DNA from: Athripsodes cinereus
Lineage: Eukaryota; Arthropoda; Insecta; Trichoptera; Leptoceridae
DNA: 64,000 nt
Direction: 5' to 3'
Assembly: GCA_947579605.1 (NCBI GenBank)
Contig: OX388317.1
Span: 17,069,384 to 17,133,383, forward strand
Shown: one piece after another, positions 12,001 to 24,499 of the stretch
Numbering within the stretch: the stretch's first letter is position 1
Layout: each line of letters starts with the position of its first letter
Notes under the pieces: model-generated
Database searches by the model: none
What the model saw: only the letters and a program-made list of their open reading frames with translations
Told to the model about the DNA's origin: nothing
Translations under genes and position numbers: made by a program

Positions 12001-12112
12001 TGTATTATTTATTTTATCCTTCACTGTACATTGGTTACAATATTTTCAATCATTACAAAGTATCATAAAAATATCAGTCATACAATTCAATGCACAGAGG
12101 TTGTTTAGGTGT
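12001..12112 (-). repeat. Family T1 LINE-tail copy
   Basis: Contains TCCTTCACTGTACATTGGTT, AAAGTATCATAAAAATATCAG and CAATGCACAGAGG. It closely resembles 15772-15905. Confidence 0.6.
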
Positions 12113-12847
12113 AATTATTTATGTTCATTTAATTATAGTCCTGTAATTTTCATTTATTTAGACATACCTAATAAATTTACTACCTATAAATTAATTTGAT
12201 ATCTAATTACTGATGTAATATGAATCGTTGTTTAATGATGATGTACAGAAAGAATAAATAAATCGAATTAAGAATTTGGAATACCTACGATCGTTAAATT
12301 TAAAATTTTCCCTAACCAATAATTATAAAGTAGATAGGTAGGTACTCCATGAGATGACAGTATATTTATTATAATTTTTGCATATCTCTTTAATTTTCTC
12401 AGTATAACCTCTAACACAACGTATTATATTAATCGAAATAAAAACATAATTAGCATGCCTAGACTGTCGCATTGAACATTAATAGGTATGATATAATATA
12501 AATATTTCTAGTTTAGTCCAATAACAAACGGTCATCTATAATTGCCATTATAAATATTAGATCTAATAATCTATTAAAAAACTTGCAAATTTCAACTTTA
12601 CATTTATGCCAAACGGGTTTCGCTTAATCTCGATTGATCTTGCATTCTGCAGTCTAATTTAATTCAATATTAAAGTGACTGTGATGATTCAAATATAAAT
12701 TGAATATTCATAAATAAATTTAATGATAATCGCATATTATTAATAAATGTGGCCTTCTATTTGAGAACGCTTGTTCTAATAATTAATTTTTACATATTAT
12801 TTAAACTAAGTAATTTTTGTGTTTGAAAACATTCCAAAATAGGGAAG

Positions 12848-13048
12848 TTATATAGTCTGTTGAGTTGTATTATTTTTTCTTCTGGTTTGCAATCCCGGTT
12901 TCACCCTTCTGATCCTCAACCTCCAAGTACTATCCTGCATCTGTGCTGGATCAAGTCCCGCTGCCCTCAAGTATCTTTTTATGTAGACAACCAAGTTGTC
13001 AAGGGTCTGTCTGGTCTTCTGGCTTGTTTGTCTATATTCAGGCTCTCT
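12848..13048 (-). pseudogene. Probable LINE C-terminal fragment, family C
   Basis: A GC-richer block has a minus-strand frame LDNLVVYIKRYLRAAGLDPA, QMQDSTWRLRIRRVKPGLQT, RRK. A pattern of hydrophobic helix, G--P--, D---WR-RIRR--P--TRRK resembles the end of another LINE family in which DR--WR and a final ADP motif are conserved. Assignment is from memory and less certain than for the other LINE ends. Confidence 0.45.
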
Positions 13049-13479
13049 TTAGAAGTAAAGAAGTCAATATCCTATGAAAAATAAACACGTCTATTTTCGT
13101 GATATGGAAGTAGGAACCGAACAATTATGGTTTCTTGGGAGCCAAATGCGAGCCGAAAGAGTGAAAAAATTATAACTGTTGTTTATCTTTCTAATGATGT
13201 GACCATGGGACATAGTAAGAATCTAAGGATTCCCCGTACATCGTGTCATAGTATTATAAAGAAGTGTATTATTTATATTTAATTTTGAATATACGCCAGT
13301 CACTATGAATGTTGCAATTTTATTACACGGCGAAATGACTTGTATATTCATTATATGTAGTAACTCAACGGATTGCCCTACTCGTGAGATATGTTGTGAT
13401 GGCGTATATAGAAATTCACTGTCAAATAAATCCAGGAAAGAGTTCACGTTCGTGAACTATTCATCCATTTATTCATACC

Positions 13480-13610
13480 ATCAAGGTATCTCCTACAAAT
13501 GGGGTAGCCAGTGGATTAACTGCATGTAATAAATATGCAGATTATCCTCTACGTGTCAATAAACAGTAGGTTAGTCAGAATGAGTAGCATACCTCATCGC
13601 TGAATAAAAT
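13480..13610 (+). repeat. Dispersed repeat family G, copy
   Basis: GGGGTAGCCAGTGGATTAAC, TGCATGTAATAAATATGCAG, TCCTCTACGTG and CCTCATCGCTGAATAAAA are the consensus motifs of a repeat that occurs at least ten times here. The upstream part (TGTTGTGATGGCGTATA) lies near 13390. A SINE or LINE tail is possible; the class is not determined. Confidence 0.6.
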
Positions 13611-14437
13611 AATAAAAGGAAAATAAATTAAGATACCGATTATTGCAACAGTGTATTAAAGTAAAATACAAATATTATTTGATTCCTGACGTCGATTTAT
13701 TATTGTTTATTCAAAAAATCGTTATTAATTACTCGATACTAAATTCACGTTGCAATGAGCAGTCATTAAAGCTCTGGAAATACTCGTATTAATATTTTAA
13801 GCGTCTGACTGAGTGGTATTATTTGCTTTGATCATGTGACGGACGAGATCAGGTTTTTCTCAATTCATTATTTATTTGTTCATTTATGATGTATGTTCTT
13901 TAAAATTAACATTTTTAAGTCAATATTTGTTTTAATTATAGCTTGTGCTTCCCAGAACCATTGCAATATAATAAAAATGTTTTTTTCTCCTCACGCAGTA
14001 TGCACGGAAATTTTATTAGTGAAACTTACATTATACATAATTTATGTTTATACTAATGTGTGCTTTACTGAAATATATACTATACCATCACGGCATACCC
14101 CACAGGTAGGGTCGACACTATTTTCGGTGAGTTTTAGAATACCCTGCATGAGGTAAGTATTCATAAAACCATCGCAATTTTTTTTCAACGACAATCCTGA
14201 ACCTTTTATTTTTTTACCGACGTAAAGAAGATGAATTAAATGTTTATAATGTGAAGTTAGTCTACGTTTTTTTTTTATGGAAGATGCTGTGATGTGTTCA
14301 TATAGTTAGATACATTGAAAGTAAATTATTTTCTTTCAATTTTCAAAGTTCTTCTTGGGAATTGAAGGAGATTCATCGATTCAGAATAGTTAACTTATAA
14401 GTCTTTCTACACTCAAAGTTTATCCCTAATTAAATCC

Positions 14438-14487
14438 GAAACTACATATGGGGATTTTGGTTGACCAAAATCCCCATATGTAGTTTC
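14438..14487. repeat. Perfect snapback, 24-bp arms, 2-nt loop
   Basis: 14438-14461 and 14464-14487 are exact inverse copies (arm contains ACTACATATGGGGATTTTGG) separated by TG. Confidence 0.9.
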
Positions 14488-15449
14488 TTTTCATTACACC
14501 CTTTTCGATGTCCCTGTGTCTGTGAGAATCCATAAAAAAAAACATATAAAAAATCTTCCGAATACTGGATGGAATAAACAGGGCGATTCCGTGTCATTTA
14601 TTATATCTATCGAACGTTAACCATAATCTATTTTTTAATCTATCCCTCTAGGATACAATATGAACTTATGTCTCACTACAATATAGTTATACATCATCTA
14701 CTCTGCTTGAGAAAATGATAAAAACATTTTGTTGTGCCTACTAACTTAACTTTGTATTGTAATTTCATGAATGAAGGTATATTATAAATATAATACACTA
14801 GAGCAATAAGGGTTACCACCCCGTGTTTGTCTCCGTTGTTGTCATAAATGCAGATGAAACGATATGTTTGTTTTCTTATATTGTACGTACAATCCGCATT
14901 GTATTGTTTGTCTGTTATTATGTTTACGGCGTTAGCCTTGATAGTATCGCGAACTAACAACAGATAAAACAAAAATATTTTCAACAGCGAACATAGTACA
15001 AAAGGAAGTTGAAATAATATTATTATGAAAACCAAAAATACAAAGAGATCTTGTCTTTACCAAAAAGTTACACAATTTAAGAGAGGAATGGCAGGCAGTA
15101 GGGCTTACTTGATTTTAGATAATCGCTGAAACAAAAGCTCCCTTATAGGTAGGTTTGGTATAGATTTGTAAAGTCGGGTATTTCCCTAAACTCTTATACC
15201 AAATCATCTAAATAATAAAAATAATTATTACGAAACCATGACTGCAATAGATAGTCCAGTCTCGCCATTACCTATGAAAACTTGGTGCCCAAAAATAATT
15301 TAACGTGGTGACCAAAAAATAGTCCTACATATGTCAACAATTTTGTGAATATTATTTTTTCTATGAAATCTGTGTGTAACTGGTTTTAAATAAATAAATA
15401 AATCTCACATTTGACAACAGTGGGGCCGAACATCTCATATAGTGCCCAT

Positions 15450-15590
15450 ATTTATTAATTTAATCATTCTTTACTGTACCTTGAAAACAATACATACAAT
15501 TTTATAGAAAAATGCATTCAAATAAGAAATTATCAATGTACAGAGATCGAGTTATTCGCAGAGGCGCGATCTCTTCCAACTAACCTAATA
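15450..15590 (-). repeat. Family T1 LINE-tail copy
   Basis: Contains TTCTTTACTGTACC, TTTTATAGAAAAATGCATTC and GCGCGATCTCTTCCAACTAA. It is most like the copy at 46960-47094. Confidence 0.65.
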
Positions 15591-15771
15591 CATATACCTT
15601 ACTCATTGGAGGTTTTTTTGGTAATTGACTGACCACATGTCACAAAATTTTTAATATTGTGTCATTTTAATCATAAGAACGGTACACTGTGATAGAGAGT
15701 CTGGTATACTGTTAAAAAATCTCAAATCATTAGAAACGTTGGTATATTAATTATACTCAGGCTTTATAAAA

Positions 15772-15905
15772 TGTCATTTACTATTTATTTTATTTTTCAC
15801 TGTATATTGGTTGTAATATTTCAAATCAGTAAAAAGTATCATAAAAATATCAGTTTTACAACTCATTGTACAGAGGTCAAATTTTTCACTAGAAATCGAT
15901 GTCTT
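15772..15905 (-). repeat. Family T1 LINE-tail copy
   Basis: Contains TTTTTCACTGTATATTGGTT, AAAAGTATCATAAAAATATC and ATTGTACAGAGGTC, then GTCTTCCACTTAA. It lies 180 bp from the previous copy in the same orientation. Confidence 0.6.
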
Positions 15906-16439
15906 CCACTTAAGAAATTTTTCTATTTTAGACCTAATAAAAGTACCTACAAACTCAGACTATGCACCTGCATAAACAATGCTACATATTATTATGTTGC
16001 CAATAGGTAGTTTGAAGAAACATTCAATAAATTCATTCATTGTATTTATCCAATGATAAAACACATTTCATCCAGTCTGTCTGTTAGCTTCCATTAGTTG
16101 ATTCAATTAGAGAGCAATGGAGCAGATAATTTCAATTTATTTGTATGTACTGCACCACTAATAATACATTTAAAAATATCAACTTTTAATACGTTTAAAT
16201 GATGAAATTAATTGGGTTAAAATAAAAATAAACATTTATTTGTGCACATTTCAAATACACTCGTACTATATTCAAAGTAATACTCTCAATTTGTGCTATT
16301 TTTTATTAATGGATAATTGGAAATGTATTAATGGAACTAATATATTATGATATTTATTTTTAGCATATCTATCCCATTATTCTCACAACCATATCGAATT
16401 AACAGAGAAAATAGAGAATAGATTATTCTTACATATTTC

Positions 16440-16556
16440 TATATTTTTATTGAACTTTAACTGTCATCACCAAAAAAATCAAAACTGAGCAGTTATCAAT
16501 GCACAAGGGACGAATTAATCTTCAAAATAGCAACATCTTTCAACGAACCCCTTAAT
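16440..16556 (-). repeat. Family T1 LINE-tail copy, diverged
   Basis: Contains GTTATCAATGCACAAGGGAC and CATCTTTCAACGAACCCC, diverged forms of the family motifs. It is the third copy in about 1.1 kb. Confidence 0.5.
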
Positions 16557-16559
16557 TTA

Positions 16560-19500
16560 ACGTTACCTCATTTATTTTACAATATTTAGCATTACTTCAA
16601 TGCGTTTGAAAAAACAAGAATATTTAAGTTCTTAAATTGCCAGACCCATTTTTTGGGTTTTGTGAGTTTTACCACCCATTCTGAATGACCAAATTATTTG
16701 TTGACATGGAGAGGTCAGCTTGCATATTTATTACATACAGTTGGTCTTCTGGCTACCCCACAGTTGTAGAATATGTCGTGATGTTATAATAGTATAGTAT
16801 ATTAATCCAATGATAGTTGACCGTAAAAATTACTGTTCTTTTTTTATTCACTGCTTTCGGGAGGACCGTTAAATAGCGATTGAATTATTCCAAAATCTAA
16901 CGCAAAAAGTGTATGTCAATATTAGGCTCTATACCAGTGACAACTTATGGAGATATAAACAGTTAGTGTAGGTACCTACCAACCGAGTTTTAAACACTAT
17001 GCAAATAAGCCAAATTTCAAATTCAAACTGATGATAAGATATGCGTAAAGCGTTCATTATTATAAATTCACCAAAATTGTTGAAATCAAATAATAATACC
17101 ATACCTACTATCTGGAAATATTCGTGGTAAGGCTTTTGAATACATTTTAGCATTATACAGTTAACTTAGATTATAAATTTTGATAGCTTCAACTGTAGAT
17201 CAACAATACTTTCTGAAACTACACGTTTAGAATTGAAGTTAAAATATTTTTTACTGGGAGTGCTTTTACAAGACAAGCAAGTAGCTGTAAAAATAGAAAG
17301 AACATCTATATAAAAAAAAATCTAAATTCATTTACTGAATCTTTCAAAACATCTAATATTTTTAAGTATATAGAGGACGACCTGAGTACATGGGTGAGTT
17401 CATTGTCTCTGCTTTTTAACTCTTGGCGATGCCGTGATATATTTATTATTGATCTATGATATATAAATAAATCAATCTCTTACAAAGTGGTTTAACATTT
17501 CGTTGTATTATGTATACGTAATATAACGTGACTTTACAACATATGATTGTGTTAAAGAGTATCACTTTCTGTAGGTAAAGTAGCCTTAGACCAATAATAT
17601 TTGATGGTAATCTTTTCGAACATCCCATTGTGCTCGATTATTAAGAACTCGATTCATAATAGATATGCTCATATTAAGATTCTATCATAGATTAAATTTT
17701 CGGTCCATTATATTGTGTATTATGAGCCGTCTCATTTCACTAGACTTACTTACTGTACTGTATTTCATCAAATACTATGGATTATATTGGTTCATTCATA
17801 CCTTTTCTGACTTTATTGTTTTCTTCCGGTATTCAATGGGCTGAATTATTGTACTAGTTACTGTAATAATTCTAATACTTACATACCATTAAGTACTAGC
17901 ATTAAATTGTACCATTATTAATGACAACAATGTGACCGTAGTGACACGATAGCTTACAATCGAATAGTTCGATGTTTAAAACACGTGTATCACTTGAATG
18001 CATACTAATATCAAGGATTAAATATTGATAATGATGTATTTTTTTAAGAGTATGATTAGGCTCCAATAATTTGTGTTTATATGAAGTATTCTAAAAATCA
18101 TAGTAATATAAAAATCGATTCAGAAAATAATGGGTATTTTTTTAAAATAAAAAAAAATAAAAAACTGACGTACCTACATATATGTTAAAAAAATAGTTTC
18201 ATAGACACTTGAGAAGGTGGATGGGAAAAGTTTTAACTGAGAACAGACTTTAGAATAAGGGAACACCATAGACAAGAAGGTCTGATAGTACATATAAAGA
18301 AAGTTATGATAAAGTAAATATTCAGGATACGAGAGCTTCAGCAAGATATAAAAAAATGGATCTAACAGCCGAAACATGCGAAATTATTCGATCGTTAAAG
18401 CTTTTCGATGCATCTTGATTAAAAATTCAATCGATTAGTAATAATGCATTCGATGATTCTCATCACTAATGTACTTCATTACATTGTTATGTCAGTAATG
18501 TAATGACTACATAATATGTACCATTTGTACAATACTTGTAATATTAAGTTAATAAATACTGTATGTATATATAATATTATATCTAGTTGTACTGATCTAT
18601 ATCTTGTTTTAGTAAATACTATACATATATTATATCTATCTCTCTATACAATACTGATTGGAATTTATTGACTGAATTAATGTGAGAAAAGAATCCCTTT
18701 ATAATAATATGAACCACGATGTACCAACTGATCATTTATTGTTAACTCGTATGGATGGATTATCTGTATCTCCTTTGGTGGTGACAAATTCCATTAAGCT
18801 AAATGTATTAAAAAATATCAATATTGTTATGATAGTTATCCAGCTGGAAAAACTTCCTTTTCACCAGCGTTAAGTAACAATACGTATTTTCCTTATTTAT
18901 TTATGAACAATTCACAGCGCTAGCCTTAACATGATAAATATTTACATTTATAATTCATATAATGTACACACAGGTATAAAATAACTGATAAAAAATTTAC
19001 TTTAAGTATGATCAAAGAAGATTGTATACATAGCTGAGAAAAAGGGTACTTGAGTGGGGCACCGCGCTTCCACATATTATTGAAAATTTACCAACTGTTT
19101 AATCATATCAATATTATATTTTTAATAGATTTGTTTTTTGCCTTTCATTTCGTTATCCTATTAGTAACTCTTTATATTTTACTAGATTCAGTGGTCACGA
19201 AAATTTCAATTAATTCGTTGTATCATATTTGTAGCTTTAATTAGTTACACATATCCGAATATAATTATTTTCAAAATTAATTACCGAGAGACCTTTGAAT
19301 AAATCGAAATACTTATTGAAATTTACATACTTAATTATCCAGTCATATATTCATAACCATTAGTTATTCATTTATTATGTTTAATGATGAATAAAAATCT
19401 AGGTCTCTCATATATTCTACGAATATTGCTTTTAAATGAGCATGCATAAAATAATAAATTGATCTTTTATATGTAGTTCTGTACCTACCTACATATTATT

Positions 19501-21299
19501 TCCAAATTTAGTATGCTTACCACATCAGATACAAGTGGTAGGTATTAATTTTTCGGCCAATATTTTAACATTTCATATTTAACATAGCATAAGAAATATT
19601 TAGAATTTCGGCGTAAGTGACAAACGTCAACAATAAATTGAAGATATTAAATGTGTTATTCTTAATGTTTTACAAAAACCTGTTTTTTAATAGAACATTA
19701 AAAAATTTATGAAAAAAGTGGGAAAATTGTTCATTGCCGGGCATTTCACCAAATGGCTGATATTAATTGTGCGTCGATTGTTAAATATATCTTACCTGTA
19801 CCTCTGTGTTTTAATGATTGGAGTAATTGTATAATAGGGAGTTCAGTGGTTATTTGCTTGATGAGTTTCGTCTCTCACGTTATGAATTTGTAATGCATGA
19901 CTTGATGTTAAGTCCCGGGACATGTCATAAATCATTATTTTACTGTTAGCCATGTCACGGCTGTCTTGTATATTTGCATAATTTGACATGTTTAAGCTTG
20001 TCTCGTTATTATTGTAGCCAGATTACTCAAAGAAAGGATTATATTATATTGTTATTAATAATATTATGTACTGTTGTAATAATTCTCTGAACATCACGTG
20101 TTGTGTAATGATTTTTTGGGTCAAACCACCTAAGAGGAATTTAATAAGATTTACATTGACTACCTTAGCAGATTATATTAAATTGTACTACCTACATATA
20201 TTAATATATTATTTAATGTGGGTCATAGGAAGAAAATTAATTGCCTCTTAAATGTACACTTGTATTCTAAAGCTTCCTTAAATAAATTGCCATGCAATAA
20301 TTCCACTTCATTTTTTGTCACATAATTAGTTTGATGTACGCATAAAAAATCATTTTTAACTGTAAATTTATCATATAGGGCTAAAAAAAAACAAGCATTC
20401 AAAGCCTTCAATATGTCACCGGGTAGGTGACGTTGTCATTTCTAAGCTTTATAGTATGACAGTTTCATATAATAAATTTATAAACATAAGTGACCTTAAG
20501 CTGTGGTTAGTATTATATAAGTAACCTCAATTTTATCTTTCTGTTATACAACTTACAACAACGAATGTTTCATAATTTTGACATAAATATTTACGTATGA
20601 CTTGGTCACCATTGACTTTATATTGATATAATGAAAAAATCGTTTCATCATTAGCTTATCGTATCATAATGTAATTAAATTACTATCATACCATAATTAG
20701 TCCGTATTGTAGTAAATTTAGGTAATTTAGTTTATGAATATCGGTGTTTACCTAATTCGATACCTACTAGTAATATTTTTCCCCTTTCTTCATTTTGTTA
20801 CAAAGGATTATATCATTGGGTCTAATGGATTAATGAGCTTTCTATTATCTATCTAACTTACCACGATGCTATAAACAAGATTTTTTTAAGAAAATATTAT
20901 AATAAAGTTTGCATGAACCAGTCCACCAAACTTTTGATTCAGATCTTTTTCGAAAACTTTAATGTATTTTTAATTTAAGAAATAAACAGTGTAGATTTAT
21001 AGTACGATGACCTTTCGTTATTATAATAAATATGAAAATCATTATTATACTCGTTTTCTATAAATAGGATTCTAATATACAAGTGTATTAAAGGTCGTTG
21101 CTGAAAGAAGTTACTTGCTCAAGTTTCCTTCTTTTTGATGGAGTTTTTGTGTGGATACATTTTGCATAATACATATCATTAGTTAGCTATATCTGTGGTC
21201 CCTAATTTCTTTACAGATTTATGATTAGGTACTTTATTTTATTGTACATTGAAATTTAGTGTTTTGAAGTTGGGATTGCTTGATTGTGTAAGGTTCATT
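16560..21299. other. About 4.7 kb without a recognisable gene
   Basis: Apart from a family G fragment (16705-16790) and a weak AT-rich duplication near 18540-18640, I see only unstructured AT-rich sequence. 13611-15449 holds only the snapback at 14438. Confidence 0.4.
16705..16790 (-). repeat. Dispersed repeat family G, fragment
   Basis: CAGCTTGCATATTTATTACA, TTCTGGCTACCCCACAG and TATGTCGTGATG are the reverse complement of the family motifs. Confidence 0.55.
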
Positions 21300-21567
21300 A
21301 TCATACATACATACATACATACCATCACGCCGCTTCCCCCGCGGGGTAGGCAGAAAGGATCGAGCGCCACTTCCTTCTATCCTTGCACACATCTTTTGCT
21401 TCCGTCACTGTCATACAATTCCTCATGCATGCTCTCCTGTTCAACGTGCTCAACACGTGACCGTCCTGTAGGATTTGATTTAAATGATCTTGCCATTTAA
21501 TCCTCGGACGTCCACGTCTCCGAGCACCATTCCTCTCAGACAAAAATATCTTCTTAGTCATTATCAT
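21300..21567 (-). pseudogene. LINE C-terminal fragment, same family as 5.0 kb
   Basis: The minus-strand frame reads KKIFLSERNGARRRGRPRIK, then HLNQILQDGHVLSTLNRR, ACMRNCMTVTEAKDVC and RRKWRSILSAYPAGEAA-stop. It ends in a (GTAT)n tail at 21302-21322. Only the last ~80 codons remain, intact in frame. This copy shows what the damaged end of the 5.0-kb copy should look like. Confidence 0.8.
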
Positions 21568-23379
21568 ATACTATTCATATTCTATTCATGAGTCTATTTA
21601 CTGTTAAACATATGTAGGCTATACCGTAAGATATTCCAATTTCCCTATCTTTAACATCTATGTACATCCAATCAGCAGTATGTTGTTAGACCACCTAACT
21701 TGCAGTGTTTCAACATTTCTCTTGCCCGTTCTGTCCAGGTAATACAAACAGTTTTGGCTGGTACCAACCCAACTCCGTTTCTGATAATAATGACTCTTTG
21801 ATTCACATCTCTGATCATGGCTCTCTCTTAAATGTATAATAGGTTCCTAATCATTATTTGTTTATTTAACTTTTATACAATGCTTTTGAAAATGATTTAA
21901 AATTTATGTAGAAAAACATTTTCTTTTAATTTGGATCATATATTTTTTATACTTGTAACCTTCTTAACAAGAACTCAAAGTGCTCCAAATTTCTTATAAG
22001 TTTCATTATTCATAAATTCTCAGGAATTTAATTATGTTATTATATTCGAGCGGTTTTCATTTTCGGATAAGTCCACATTTCATAAAATGTGATAGGACTA
22101 ATTAAATTATTTTTAAGTAATTGTCAAATTTCACCTCCGGCATTTTGATGAAAGGTGGATAATGATGATATCATCCGAGATGGGTGGCGTCCTTCATCGC
22201 TGAATAAATATTATTATCTGTCAAATAATACCTGTTCTTTTGAAAATACTTTTAATGCTAATAATATTTCTTTGAACCAAGTACACCAATAAGAAGGATA
22301 TAAAAAAATATTTGTATCAGCTTAAAATATCCATAACTAAAAGTATTATTAATGCTGGTATAGTTTATGGAATTATTTATTACCATTAGTATAATGTAAT
22401 AATTTTAATTCTTTTGTATCACCGGTTAATACTTTTATGACTTTAATAAAAATATCTGATACAATATTTGTAGTACATAGTTTAATGAGTACCTACCTAA
22501 TTAATCGTATCTTCTTATCCATTGTTTAAGTTTCTAACTAGTTATGCTGAAATGTAAAATGCTAGTAATATCGGCACTGTTCTCGAGTTTCAACTGATAA
22601 TTTATAATATATCTGAATAATATATTTCTGCCTGGAGTTGTAGGAGAAGTGTGGTAGAAGAGTGGTAAAAGTTTCGCAACCGTGGAGCTGAGTATCTTGT
22701 AAAAAGGCAAGTGTTCGAAAAAAAATATATTTTACGTTTAAAATTTAGCGATGAGGGATGAGACCCATCCCGAATGTCTGCCGAGGACAGCTTGCATAAT
22801 TATTGAATGCAGTTCGTCTGCTTGTATAGTAAGTTTTAATATATTTCTGCTTTCCCTTTTAATATTTGCAGTTTAGATATTTCATTAACATCTATGTATG
22901 TAGTTGTTTGTACTATTGCTTGCGTTAATGTTATTTTATGTATTTTTTGTTTGTATAATTAATTAAGCTCGTGAATTTGAATAACACGCTTATTACAAAT
23001 TCATCGAAATGAAACGAACTTGATTAATTATTACGAATAACACTAGTGAAGTGCAGATGCATCTATGATAATTTTTCGATGATTTTATTTAATATAATTG
23101 AATTCACAAATCTCAGTCATCAACAAAAATAATGTTCTTGAATGATTAGTTCGTAAAGTAATATGATTTTAATGAAACTTCATTTAATCAAATATCCAGA
23201 TTTAGTTAGGTGTTATTTTGTTTAACCGATGTCAAACAAAAAAAGGTAAATCTGCAGGTCACAAGTATTTAATAAATGTTGTCCACTTCTCATAAAAAGG
23301 TAAGGTATGAATGGTTAACCTCATAAATAAATTTATGCTTTCTGATGACTAATGGGTAAAGTTTTAGTAATCGTCGGCT
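21568..23379. other. No gene seen
   Basis: AT-rich with a family G fragment near 22165-22205 and related motifs at 22740-22830. 23822-24499 and 25422-26064 are also empty. Confidence 0.4.
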
Positions 23380-23520
23380 ATCACCCTCGCGTAGGCTTCT
23401 ATTAACTGTGCTAAACGGACAAGCTCTTCCACGCTCTGGATTCCGGTGTACTCTCTGATGTTTCTTTAACAGGACATCGTCCGCCTTCCCGCACCGCGAC
23501 TACCCTCAATTTTTCCTTTG
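23380..23520 (-). pseudogene. LINE C-terminal fragment, family D
   Basis: The minus strand encodes NIREYTGIQSVEELVRLAQ, a changed DR site (LIEAY) and ARVIADDY-stop. The same motif order, G--VEEL-R-A then A-R--FARVIAN, appears at 50.6-50.8 kb. GC content is higher than in the flanks. Only the last ~45 codons are visible. Confidence 0.55.
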
Positions 23521-23595
23521 AAAATAAATTGAAGCAAACCATATTTTTTCATTTTGGAGTACGTGTCCCAAATATACCATTTTCCTCATCTTTAG

Positions 23596-23761
23596 GTAAT
23601 TGAAACAAGTATTTCTTTCTACTATAGATTATTGATTCCGAGACAGACGTCTTTCGACTTATCAAGTCATTATCAATCAAGAGATTGAGATTGAAAATGA
23701 TTTGATAAGTCGAAAGATGTCTCTCTCGGAATTAATTATCTATAGTACTTGTTTCAATTAC
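23596..23761. repeat. 166-bp hairpin element
   Basis: Outer arms GTAATTGAAACAAGTA/TACTTGTTTCAATTAC pair exactly. Further in, CTTTCGACTTATCAA pairs with TTGATAAGTCGAAAG, with several mismatches and a 9-nt bulge. It lies in a 211-bp block (23595-23805) bracketed by direct 16-bp copies of ATTTTCCTCATCTTTA at 23579-23594 and 23806-23821, which look like a target duplication. Confidence 0.75.
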
Positions 23762-24499
23762 ATAATTATGGAATTCTACTACGTGTGCACCGATACAATT
23801 AATAAATTTTCCTCATCTTTACATTGGACAACATCTCTCTTTCCGTTCCAGCCCTCATCAACACCTCATTGTTGGTAACCGAATCAGTTCATGGGATGTA
23901 TGATCTATGTTTTAGTAATTCCTGCCTTAAATATACCACCTTTAATTGAGAGATAAAATATGATTCTTAAGGTATTCTGAAACAACGCAAAGTAGTTTTT
24001 ATTTTATTTAGAATTTTACTATATCTCGATGTTGTCGATTTAGAATCACTCTCTGTCTAACTACATAATATAAATTAGCCATCTCTTTGTATAAGCTTAT
24101 CCACTAGATAATGCATTTGTTAATTGTATGGAATACAATGCGCAAACATTAAATAAAACAAATTTTAACATAATTATATATGTACAATATATTTATATAA
24201 ATAAATTTAATACAAATTTTGCTCTCTTATTCAAATTCTTTGTTATAATAATAAAAAATTGCGTGAAAATCTAGAATAATGTAAACATTATTGAAATAAA
24301 ACTAATGGTTTTAAGGCATATTTATTTTTTCGTGTCAACTGCATGTGTGTTGCATTATATAGGTATACTACCTCTACCTAATACCGAGAAATGTTTGCTA
24401 ATTTTGCTGGTTTTCCAATTGTATCTAATTGATTTGGCTGTGTATTGTTGTTTATGTTATAATTGTATGTTTGCTTGTTTTTTTTTTACATAATTATTA

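Noticed and set aside
14694..15035. 113-codon minus-strand open frame
   Set aside because: AT-rich with Ile/Tyr/Phe/Leu bias expected from random sequence, no domain, no conserved start context.
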